From Isoetes taiwanensis (Eukaryota; Streptophyta; Lycopodiopsida; Isoetales; Isoetaceae), in assembly GCA_021234155.1 (NCBI GenBank), contig JAJEKV010000024.1, forward strand, positions 17,383,030 through 17,447,029: 64,000 bases of DNA, read 5' to 3'. The notes below the pieces were generated by a model. That model saw nothing but the letters and a program-made list of their open reading frames with translations, did not search any database and had not been told where the DNA came from. Position numbers and translations under genes: made by a program. Positions 35,483 to 46,446 of the stretch are shown here, in pieces; the stretch's first letter is position 1, and each line of letters begins with the position of its first letter.

Positions 35483-38369
35483 ATGCCACGAAAGGGGTCA
35501 GAACTTTGGGACAAGTTTTGTGTGAACGTCGTCAAGACTAACAATGATAACAGAGAGTGGGATTGTGCATTTTGTGGTCAGCATATCAAGGGCACAAAAA
35601 CGAGAATGATAGCACATATTGGCCACATAGGTGGAAAGGGTAGTCGTGGATGCCCTCAAGTAACAGACGAGGCAAAAGAGTTAGCAAGGAAAGAATCTAA
35701 AGCATATGATTCAAGTTCAACGACATTAGATTCGTTCCAAATGGAGGATATCCCTTTCCCTAGCAGTAGCTCATCGTTTCCAGCTGCTGTAACCCCATCA
35801 TGCCCATCCGAACTTGTTTCTTATTCTGTTTCTGATCAACGTCCACCAAGACCCAGTGTTACTCAAACAAAATTAAAAGGGAGAAGTGTGTTGACCTTGC
35901 AAAGGATGGAGCATGCAATGGAAATGGAGGTCAGATGTTTCGTGGAGGCAAATCTGTCTTTTAATTTACTAAAATTGCCTTGTTGGAAGAAGATGGTAGA
36001 AGCCTTTTCTCAAATAGGGGAGACTTGTAGTGGTGTTACGTATACGGCAATGAGGACTTCAAGATTGAAGAAGACACATGCTGATGTAACAACAAAATGT
36101 GATCATGTCAAAGCAACTTGGCCAAAATATGGTTGCACAATCATGTCAGATGGATGGGTAGATGTAAATGGTAGAGGTCTCATAAATATTCTGGTCAGCA
36201 GTGCATATGGAACAATGTTTCTAAGAACCATAGATTGTAGCGGGATTGGAACTAGAGTGGACGCAGCATGGTTAGCCGAGAAGATGAAGGAGGCAATCCT
36301 TGAAGTGGGAATAGAGAATGTAGTGCAGGTTGTAACGGATAATGCTTCAACTTGTTCAGCCATGGGAAGATTAGTTGAGGAGGAATTCCATACCATTGTA
36401 AGAACCCCTTGTGCGTCTCATTGTATTGATCTTCTTTTGGAGGACATTGGGAATCTTGACTGGTTGAAGACTGCCCAAACTAAGGCAAATAAAATTACTT
36501 TATTTTTTAAGAAAAAGAGTAAGGCTAAAAGTATTTTCCGACACTACAGCCCTGATTTGACCTTGTTGAGACCTAGTAAAACAAGGTTTGGGGTTGTTTT
36601 TATTGTCATACAACGATTAAAAAGACTATGGACACCATTACAGCAAACTGTAGTTTCAGACCATTGGAAAAATTGGGCTGATAGCAAGGCGGTTGATGCC
36701 AAAACAGTTCAGAATTTTATTCTAGACCCTGCAACAATTGATCAATTTGATCTAGTCCTAAAGGTGATGGAGCCTCTTTATCGTGTGCTGCGCTTAACGG
36801 ACATGGAGGGCTGCACAATGGGTCTGCTGTATGAATTTATGCAAAGATGTGAAGTTGCATTGAAGAGCGAAGGATCCGAATCTGAATACAAAGACAAGTA
36901 TGTACTTTTTTGCTTTGTAACATTGAAGATATTCCCTTTTATATTCAAATATATCTGATACTTTATGTAATTTGATGATAGTTTATGTAATTTGATCGTT
37001 CGTGTATAAACGATAGTCTTTAAATACATTTAAGTATATCTGATTTTCTTTGCCTCAAATCTGAATTTGATCAGGTATGATCAAGTGCTAAGCGTCTTCG
37101 AGAAACGTTGGAAGTGGTTCAAAAGACCAATTCATGTAGTCGCGCATCTCTTACACCCATTATGGAGGCGAGACAGCCTTGTTGTACCCCCTGAACTCAT
37201 GGAAGGTTTCATTAAGTATATCAGCGTAGTTTATGATGTAGACCAAAGCGCCAAATTATTGGAACAATTTGATGCGTTTCGGAATAATGCTTCATCTATG
37301 TTCACTTCTCCACTTGCACAAACTGAAAATTACCAAGCTAAACCAGTTTCTTGGTGGGAGCATTTTGGAGGGCATACACCAGAGTTACAAAAGCTGGCCC
37401 TTCGTGTTTTATCACAGGTTTTTATCTATTTCTCTATTTGCTAGTATTTAAATGTTTATATGTAACAAACAATTCAGTCTTGCATGTTTGAGTAATTAAA
37501 TGTTTTAGGATTGTTCTTCGGGCGCATGCGAGAGAAATTGGAGTGCTCATGCGCTCGCTCATACAAAAAAGAGAAATCGTCTAAAGCCCGCTCAATTGGA
37601 GCGTTTGGTTTTTATCAGAGAGAAACTTAGACTCATGCATAAGTTTGAATCAAGGGGAAAATCCCCAAAGCAGGTATTATAACATCCTGATGTTGCAATT
37701 TTATTGGTGTTATTTTTTTTTTATTTTGTTTGTTGTTGTTTTCAATTGGTCAAAACCATTATGCTATGCTGCAGCAGGTATAAACATTATGATGACGCAT
37801 TCATGTTAATCTTTGTTATTTTGATTTCATTAACCACTATGCTGTTGCTGCAAGTTAATCCGCTTGACTTGACAAAAATAGATCCATCAAATGTTAGTGA
37901 AGCTCCTGCTGATTTATTGAGCGAGCAAGAGAGGGAATTAGTAAGAAAATTTTTTGAGGAGAGCACAAGAACTAGGCGTGTTACCAGGAGTCAAAGTAGG
38001 ATGGCTGCCAGCACATCCGCTACTGCTTCAAGGTCACGTACACGAAGGGGGAGAGGAAGGGGACGAGGAAGAGGGCGAGGAAGAGTTGTCATGGATATGG
38101 TAGATGAGCTTGAAGATGAGAATGAATGGGAGGAAGTAGAAGGAGAAGACTTAGACGACCACGATGAGGAGGTGGAGGATAATACTTCTGAGGCCAATAC
38201 ATCAGATGCGAGTTCTTCGGCTGAGAGCAACGACAATGTAATGGGTAAGTGATCTGAATTGAGTGCTAAATGATCAGGATAGTAGTGGCTATATTTTGTA
38301 TTTATATCTATTGTATGTAAACTTTTAACGACCTTAGGTGCTCCTGAAGAGATGGAATCTGAAGGATAA
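35483..38369 (+). CDS. hAT transposase (BED finger, DUF659, hAT dimerisation)
   Basis: Start ATG 35483 directly follows an acceptor (TTTTCTAG at 35474-35481), so an upstream 5' UTR intron is likely. Exon 1 (35483-36897) holds a BED finger (about residues 10-55, C-x2-C...H), then DUF659 with 'IMSDGWVDVNG' and 'VVTDNAST', the first two RNase H-fold Asp sites. Exon 2 (37075-37417) ends in 'SWWEHFGGHTPELQKLA'. Exon 3 (37509-37673) has 'CERNWSAHA' and 'KKRNRLKPAQLERLVFI', the hAT C-terminal dimerisation motif. A tail follows (about 37858-38244 plus 38338-38369): TRSQSR, then alternating Gly-Arg, then a long acidic run. The joint between exon 3 and the tail cannot be made in frame with a canonical acceptor. 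Otherwise no stop is seen. Confidence 0.85.
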
Positions 38370-38509
38370 GAAGGAATGTAATTTTCAACTTCTTGATGGT
38401 AAGTGACATAATTTTCAACTTCTTGGAAAATGTTTTAATTAGATTTTAGCTTGTCCTAGAATTTTAAAAATCAGCCCATGTTATATCCTTCATGTTTTAT
38501 TTTTACAGG

Positions 38510-38925
38510 TGCAAACAACTTTGCGATATCATTTTGTGAATGTGCGGCTCCAGCTATCAAATCTGAATTTATGCTTTTCTAGTCCTCTAACATTATTCTA
38601 AATACCAACGACATCAAAGTTATTCTGATCTGATTGTATCTTTGCCCCTTTTATACTTTCAACTAGTGCATGTCATGTCTTAATTTTATGATCAGAGAAT
38701 GAAGTCTGCAGCCCACTATCGATTCGTAACCACATCTACACTATCGGTCGTAACCACATCTACATGTCTAATTTTGAACTGAAGGCGAACTTGCAGCTCT
38801 ACTACTAAATCTGACTTTATGTTTTTCTAGTCTTTTAACTACCAATTAGATCAGAATTACTTTAATTGTATCTTTGATTATTTTAAACTAGTGCATGTCT
38901 TAACTTTAATGTAGATATTAGATTA
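38510..38925. repeat. Direct duplication in hAT 3' region
   Basis: A block with TCTGAATTTATGCTTTTCTAG near 38568 recurs as TCTGACTTTATGTTTTTCTAG near 38810. Both are followed by ATTGTATCTTTG and AACTAGTGCATGTC. Non-coding, after the transposase stop. Confidence 0.7.
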
Positions 38926-39119
38926 GAAATCACAATTAGAAATCACAATTCTAAATAGGTTATAGGTTCACAAAAAATGCTGAACAACTTTGTATATGGT
39001 TATTCAAGATGGAGTTATATGGTTTTAAAAAAATGATGAACTATTCAACTATACGAAAGAAAAAAAAAATGGCAAATATATCAAACTTCATATGAAGTGC
39101 ATAAAAAATGCACAAAATA

Positions 39120-39302
39120 GAGGTACTGTACGTACCATACGTATGGTACGTATTATAAGTACGTAACAGGTATTGTACCTTTGTATTTTTAACGTACTTT
39201 AAAGAAAATCGGTACGGTACATTTAATGAAAGTACGTTTTGAGGTACTGTACGTTAAATACGTACTATACAAGTACGGTACGTCCAGTACGGTACAACAC
39301 TG
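39120..39302. repeat. hAT right subterminal CGTACG array
   Basis: GTACGTACC, ACGTATGGTACGT and AGTACGGTACGT-type words recur through the last 180 bp, mirroring the left end. The last bases are GTACAACACTG. Confidence 0.75.
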
Positions 39303-39310
39303 CACATGAG

Positions 39311-42226
39311 GCTTAACCCGCCCGATATCAGCGCATGGCCTGATCAGCCCAGGTTGCATTCTTGAACCAGAGTTGCATTGCATGCTTATGGTTATCTCAT
39401 AGTTTTCATAGTTATCTCATGGTTGTCCCATTACTATCTCATGGTTATTTCATGATCTGATTATGACATATAGAGGTAACTTGGATTAATGCATTGGTAA
39501 TGCTTTGGTACTATATTCTCATAATGCAATCCTTATCTCCTTGCTAACATATTTCTGGTATGAAATAGTCGACAATATATGGGTTTTACACAATGGGCCT
39601 CTCACAGTAAGTTGTTTTATATGAATGGTCCTCATGGTTGTATTGTTATATGCATGGTGGTTGTGTATGATATCTTAAGCATTTATTAGCGCCCTTAAAC
39701 TCTTGCTTAGTTCCCACATGTTCATTGTGTAAGAAGATAGACAGGAGGCTCAAAGTATAGCTATTATGTAGGCAGGCCTTAGAAAGCCTAAAGGATCTTT
39801 TTTAAGACTTTAGCAAGGCCTCTAGAAATTCTAAATTGTGATTAGGGCATTGTACACATTTTATGTGTGATATACCTTTTAGTGGACTATTATAAGGTTT
39901 AAGTGGATTATAAAGATCAAAATCTTTGTCGAATTTTGTTCAACTCAGGTATATCAACTTATCATTATCTCATGCAAGTCTGGACGGGATCCTTGGTCAC
40001 CTGGAGGGTTAACGTGGCAGGCCCATCACAGCAGCACTATGGGCTTTGTTATGAATATCGTGGTCTCCAAGTCCAAAGTCGTGTCCAATATGATACATTT
40101 GACTCCATCCTCAATGACTTGGGAGAGCCGTGGACGAAAGTGGACCCCATACTGGCGTACCTGAGATCTATGAGTGTTTTAAATTCTAAACACCTGATGC
40201 ACTAGTAACAGAGTTTTAAATCTTTAGTCTCTTGAGAAAATCTAGAGACATTGATTGATTTTGAGCATCCTAAAAACTTTGTTTGCCACTGCTAGTCAAT
40301 TTTATCATGATTATTTTAACAGAATTGCCACAATAGCAAGAATTGAGCCCACGTCCATAGAGCTGAACCCTACATCCTCGAGCACCCCCTTCCCCCCTCT
40401 CCAAAACCTCCAAATGACACCAACCACTAAGAACGATCATCATTAACTATTTAAATGATTTTTTTGACATTGTTAAGCTATTAAAATCATTTTTAAGTGA
40501 TTATTTATAGATAGATCGATTTAGTAGCATTTCTACCTCTTATGAAAAAGATTTTTGTTTTAGCAAATCTTTCTACTAAGAGACCCGCCATTAATTGCTT
40601 TTGAGATCTAGCCATCATTATGTTTGTTATGGCATCTTACTTCAGACTCCAAAATGGTGGCAACTAGTATCCCATTATAGAATTATGCCTCTGCAGTATT
40701 TTTGAGAATGTAAGGCACATATGCAGACAAGTAGTTCATTGCCTAGATGGGCATCTTATCATTTGGCTTGAAGTTTGATTGAAATAGGCATGTTATGGTG
40801 GTAAGAATTAGGTACTGTTGTTGCTGAAAATATTATCAAAAGCTTTGATCTGTTCTATATTTGGCCATGCTGGAACTAAGCATGGCATTCCATTGTCTGT
40901 ACTTGCAAGGGCGCCTTTTGGAGCCCTGGGTGCATATATTTCTCTCATGCTTAGGGCATTTATTGAGTCGTTTTGGAATTGAGATATGGATTGATTGTCA
41001 GACAATCTTTACACTCCTTAACAGTTGGCTTGGAGGCGCACTAACTGGAAACATCATGTTTGCTGTTGATTTATGTTGCTCCAACTTCTTGGAGTTTTAC
41101 AAGTTGTAATGATCTACAACGACACGGAAGCATTCTCAAATTCTCAAGCTCAAAAGATATTGTTCTTCAATCATCCTGGCTGTTGCACTTCTTATTGGAG
41201 CTTGCACTAGGACATGTGGATTTGGGCCATATTATCTGTGCCTCTGGTCCAGGAGGGACAAAACAAAGCCAGTTTAGTTGGGCATTATGTTGTGAATTCG
41301 GTTATCAAAAATCACAAAGTCCAGACTATTGTACTAGAATGTTAGTATCCATTTATTTAGCCCACTGCAGAGCAATATTGAGCGTTAATTGAGGTTCATA
41401 TGCAATTACACTTGCATTCCTCAGTTTATACCTTGGACAAATTCTTATCTTTTATTTTAAAAGAATGAAATGAAAACAAATCAATATGCTTGGAGTAGTT
41501 ATTGCAGCTCAAGCCCATCCATTGCTTGGACCTGGATCTGAGCTTAGTGAAGGGCTTAAGTCTTATATCGACCCATCGGTTGTGTTTATGATAACATCAA
41601 ATAATATATTTCTAATTTATCAAGTTTTTGAGCTTATGCCCAACGAAAAGCCCAACAATGTTGGGCGCTTTTCTAGTGTTGTCTACAAGGAAATTTTCCT
41701 CCTGCCTATGTCAACCTTGTATTGATCTTCCTTTATCCCTGGACTTTAGCATGTGCCTTAGCACAATTGTATTCAATTAATTGCATTTTTTTTTTTTTTG
41801 AGGGAATGAAGCTTATTAATCATTAATTATGGAAAATAAGTACGAACTGGGAAATGACCATTAGGGGATCATTTCTATCATGAAATGTATGAAGGCATAT
41901 TGTGGTATCAATAAGCCACCAACAGCCAAATATGATTTTAAGAGGTTTAGTAGCATGGAAATACAAATATAAACTCTTGAACATTACTATATATCCCTAA
42001 TATCCTATATTGTTATGGGAAAGCTCGATATTAAGTCGAGATAGCTGAAAGAGAAGTCCAATCTTCTGCAATTCAAGGTAGAAGTAATCCGAGATCTTGA
42101 ATGTAGTTTAGCCGATTCGATTTATGTAGATACTGTAGAGCCAAAAACCATATCTGCTCTGCCCCTGTGATAATAATAACACTCTCTGTAGAATTGAAAT
42201 TGTTCATCTGTCCATGAACCAAAATA
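39311..42226. other. No recognisable gene; weak coding-like patches
   Basis: Frames at 39903-40205 ('LCYEYRGLQVQSRVQYDTFD') and 41486-41725 have non-repetitive translations, but I recognise no family and see no consistent exon set. Simple TTATCTCATGGTTAT-type repeats lie at 39385-39460. At 41788-41801 a T run next to a minus-strand GATTAATAAGC..GTACTTATT block looks like another poly(A) retro-insert 3' end, resembling the end of the element at 882. Confidence 0.4.
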
Positions 42227-42445
42227 AAACATGCATCTTGGCGGGACTTCTTGGGTGTTGTAGATGGTGATGGTCGGTTTGTACAGCAGTAGAGCTGCAG
42301 TTTTTCTGTGAGTTTGTTGTGGAGTGTCGAGGTATCGCTGTCTCTTTGGGGCAGTTCTCCTTCCTCCTCACTTGCTTTGTAACATTACCATTCTTTTAAT
42401 ATATTGATGACACAGTTCTTCAAAAAAGAAAAAAAAAACATGCAT
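42227..42445 (+). mobile_element. 5'-truncated L1-type LINE 3' end with target duplications
   Basis: About 200 bp (42238-42434) of L1-like 3' UTR ends in 'TTTAATATATTGATGACAC', an A-rich tail, and is flanked by AAACATGCATC at 42227-42237 and 42435-42445. The A-rich start of the duplication may overlap the tail, so its secure length is 9 bp. No coding sequence remains. Confidence 0.8.
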
Positions 42446-45400
42446 CAGATGTATTTCCTTGGAAAACTCTCTTCCCCATTCTATTTCTCTGTCAGGTACT
42501 TGTTGTATACATTGAATAATCTTCCTCTAACTGATCCAGACCAATAATTATAGTCCCATATTCTGTGAATTGAATTTCCTTTATTTCTGTATCTCATAGC
42601 CTCCATATCATCATAATCCAAATTAAGCTTATGCTTGCAGTTCCTTAGGTAGTCTTTGTAAGATCAATCTGCAGAATTAGCTGGCACCTTATCACCTTGT
42701 GTCACTAAAGATATAAGTGCTATGCTTAGAAGGGCTCATATTATTTTGTATTAAAACTTCCTCAAATTGCATTCCTCTGCACCATTCTAAGAATAGCGGT
42801 GGTGACTAAAATGGTTGCATATATGAATAAATTTCGGGAGACCTTAAAGTTGTGCATCCCACAGATCCAATTGAAATTGGGGACATTGACAATACCTTTG
42901 ATTGCCAACTATTTATGACAAATCTATGAATTAAAACTCTAACAACATTCACATGCTATATGGAACCAAGTGCATAGTATTTAGCTCTAATTTTCTTGAA
43001 GCTCCATCTTAACACACCAATGTAAGTCCATCCCACTTTCTACCTCCATTAAAGTCCCCTATCATACTTTTATATTTTACATATAACTTACGCCATCATT
43101 GTAAGATGCTTGGTTGTAAATTAAATGAGTATCTAATACACCTGTTAAGCCTTTCAAGCTACCTTTCTTTGCAATTATAGCTATTGCAAATGTATGCACT
43201 AGAACTAAATAGGTAAAATGCGATGTATATAAACTTTTTTGTTGCAATTACTTCCAACTAATTTTACTTTTAAGAGACAAGATTGACCAAAAGTAGAAGT
43301 TATGTTTGAGCAAGGATATATATTAGCAGATGATGATCTTTGATCAAAGCTACAATCTAAATATTGCCAAAGCTTTCTGGTGTGCATTTTGCCAGTTGTT
43401 TATGATATTAAGGGATATACTGGAATGGACCTGTTCTTGCTGATCTCTGGCTATTATCAGTAAAAATTGTAATGATAAGATAATATAAGATAAAACAAAT
43501 TAACGTGCATAGAGACCCTTGGGCCATGAGATGGTACAATGAGCAAGGAATTAAGTCCTAATCAAATAAAAACAAAACAGATAGCCATAAGGCTAAAGAG
43601 AGCAAGGACATATAGGCCACAAACACCATGCTGAGTTAGACAAGATCTGAGTTGCTAAGAGGGTCAATTCAGTAGGCTCATCACACTCCCCCTGTTGTAG
43701 GTACAACTAAAGAGTGTTAAGTCACCTTATCCATGTTGCATATCCATGTGGTACACCCTCCACATTATCAACATCCGACGTCGCCCATGTTGGAAAGATA
43801 CCGAGGCATGATATAGCTATTAAAATAAGTCAATATTTCAATTATAAAAGTAGATCAGAAAATAGAGACAGAATAAGAGTCTACTTGTTATACCATTGAC
43901 CAGTGGATAAGAGCAACACTGGTAAAATCAGTGAATAGAAGTATCTAAAAAAAACCCACCCAAACTAGCTTCACACAAAAGCCCTACTAGCATGAGTATC
44001 TACCTCAGTCAATCCTTTGGTAGACTTATCCAGATATACATGGATTAGGCTAATCCATAAATAATAGTCATAATAATCAATTTATGATGCCACAATGTGA
44101 AAAAGAGAATGTTTCTGCTCTCTACTTCAACAAATATTTAAGGGTACCTTTTCCATGTGCATGTACTCAAATATACAAACTAGCATTGTATTCCAAGAAT
44201 ACAAAACTTCGCTTTTTAAGCAACCTGAGTTTACCACAAATATCATAGTTATAGCTTATATACATCTTGTTTTCACGTGAAAGATAACCAGTTTATGTTA
44301 TGGCAATAAAGCAATAGTATTTCAAGAGATACGAGATGACCATGGATGCCCTTTTCTAAGCATGAGGCATGTATAAATGTACTACCATCTCAAAAAACAG
44401 AACATGGCAATATAAGTAGTGTATATAGTGATCAAAGTTTTGCAACTTGCGTTTCAGCAATGAAATGACCTAGAAATCCCAGAACAGTAACTTAGTGTCA
44501 ATAAAGTACTTAGGAGGGTGAAGCAAAATCCCTCTTTGAAGTAGACCATTTTAACTTGATAATCCAAATGACTCTCGTTTCCCAGAATAATATTCAAGCA
44601 AAAGCATCCACATTAAGAGGGAAAAACCCATACCTGCAGCCACACAACACATACTTAGTATGATAATGGTAAATACATGAGGGCCAAAAGGTACATTAGA
44701 TTTTTCCGCCATATAATCCTTCACCCAATGTAGACCTTTTGCCCGAATTAAAACAGTGCACGCCTCCCAAGTTTCAATGCAGTTAAGGGAAAATACAACC
44801 ATACAATGTAGTCTACACATGTAGAGTTAAAGAGTAAAAAAAAAACCTTTTTATCCAGCCTAGTCTGTAGCCTCAACTGCTTAATTGATCCATGTATGAT
44901 TTACTGGGTTATCCCCCCATCATGGGAACATTCTGTAAATGCTAGAATATGTTGCAATACTTATAGAACTACCTGATAAGCATATGGATCAGAAAAATAG
45001 TCATCTTTATGTTGAGATTCAAGAAGAGAAGTATGATCATTATTTGTGTAGCCAAAGTCACCACCACGTTCATCCACGACTTCATTTTCTGAATACTCTG
45101 CCCTTGATTGCCAGAATTTTCATTAAGGGTCAGAACCGATGCCTCTGCTTTGCATTTTTAAAACTTGTTCTTCCATAAAGAGTTTGCAATTCTCTATTAC
45201 TCTATTTCAAATTGTACTGTTAAGGCGCTTCTCATCAGAGTCGAAGCTATAGGAGCTATAGAAATATCTGCCATATTCAGTAGCCTCAAGAAAATAAGGA
45301 AGCAGTCTTACCAAATCTAGAGGGTCAAGGATTTCGCCGACCCTCATAACTGTGCCCACTGGCGCCTACATTTTTTTGGGGCAGGGTAAATTCAGCCCTA

Positions 45401-45653
45401 AATTTGCCTGTACCATTCTTAATTTCAGCATGCATGCCACGTTGTACTATCAGTTTAAAACAAATTAGACATATCCACAAATGTGACCTTTTGTTTTGGT
45501 CATATATCAATGCTAGAAAAATGTCAGCTTGGTTAATGGATATCATGCGTGTAGCATGCTGGATCCAATATGTAACCATGTCAATAAGCATCCAACTTCA
45601 AGCCAAGATGTAGCCAACTTAAGAGCCAACATGTAGCAAACTTAAAATATCAA

Positions 45654-45709
<56 letters not shown>

Positions 45710-46446
45710 AAAACAACTTGCAGTAAGGCTGGCTTGGGGCAAATGGCTAAGTTATATTTGTTGGAAGGGAGTGAAGATAGAAAAAACTTGTATATTTCCA
45801 CCTGCTTGCACTCTCAAAGCCTAACTATGAAATGGAAACTCTGATGATGATATAGAAAAAATAGAGGTGGTCAAACAACAAGGCTTTTGACATTTTTATA
45901 GATAGATAGATGGTTTTCCAAACCCCTAAACTTGAGTTTAAAGCAACAAACATTAACATTGATATTGGGGTAAGAAACAAGTTTCAATGAGAAGGGGGAT
46001 TCAACATATTGACCATCTTAAGGAATGGAACAACCCACATGAGGAAACGCCCCTTATATGGTAGCATTGATTTTCAAGTGCAAACAAAATGCTAATGTTG
46101 GAAACAAGGATTATTTTCAAACGTTAAATTAGAGGTTTTGCAAAGTGGTGTCTGAATGGACCCTTAGTTGTGTTTTAATTAGCACAAAAAAAAATAGATA
46201 GAGTCATGCTATTGAGAGATCTAAGGTGTGTAGTGAGGATACTTGTGATGTGCAATATGTGCCTGCTACTGAGAGATCCAGTCAGGATAGTTGAGCATTA
46301 CACAGTGAAATAAAATGGAAGTATGATGGGTAGATGATTTCAATTCTATAAAACAAAGTTAACAGGCGAGTTATCATGTGTAACACAGTGGTACAACTTG
46401 CAGCAAGATGCAAACTCTTCAATCATTATCCTTGTCATCACAAGCA
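42446..46446. other. No recognisable gene
   Basis: AT-rich sequence. Short frames (for example 44820-44551 on minus and 44939-45178) have no recognisable domain. The only clear structure is the ATG/CAT microsatellite near 45656. Confidence 0.5.
45656..45709. repeat. (GAT)n microsatellite
   Basis: About 17 perfect GAT/ATG triplets. The Ser-only minus frame across it is an artefact of the repeat. Confidence 0.97.

Larger units (their letters stand above)
32523..39302 (+). mobile_element. Complete hAT DNA transposon, 6780 bp
   Basis: The element runs from CAGTGTAGGTTACG to ...GGTACAACACTG, with an imperfect terminal inverted repeat and CAGTG ends typical of hAT. The perfect 8-bp duplication CACATGAG flanks it (32515-32522, 39303-39310). 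It encodes a BED/DUF659/dimerisation-domain transposase (35483-38369). Both subterminal regions are crowded with TACGTAC and GTACGGTAC words. The 2.9 kb before the transposase holds a possible captured host-gene fragment and duplicated sequence. With clear ends, matching duplication and a long transposase frame it may be recently active. Confidence 0.92.

Noticed and set aside
36103-36396. Minus frame inside the transposase exon
   Set aside because: It is a shadow of the hAT transposase coding strand.
45619-45801. Poly-serine minus frame
   Set aside because: It is translation of the GAT microsatellite.
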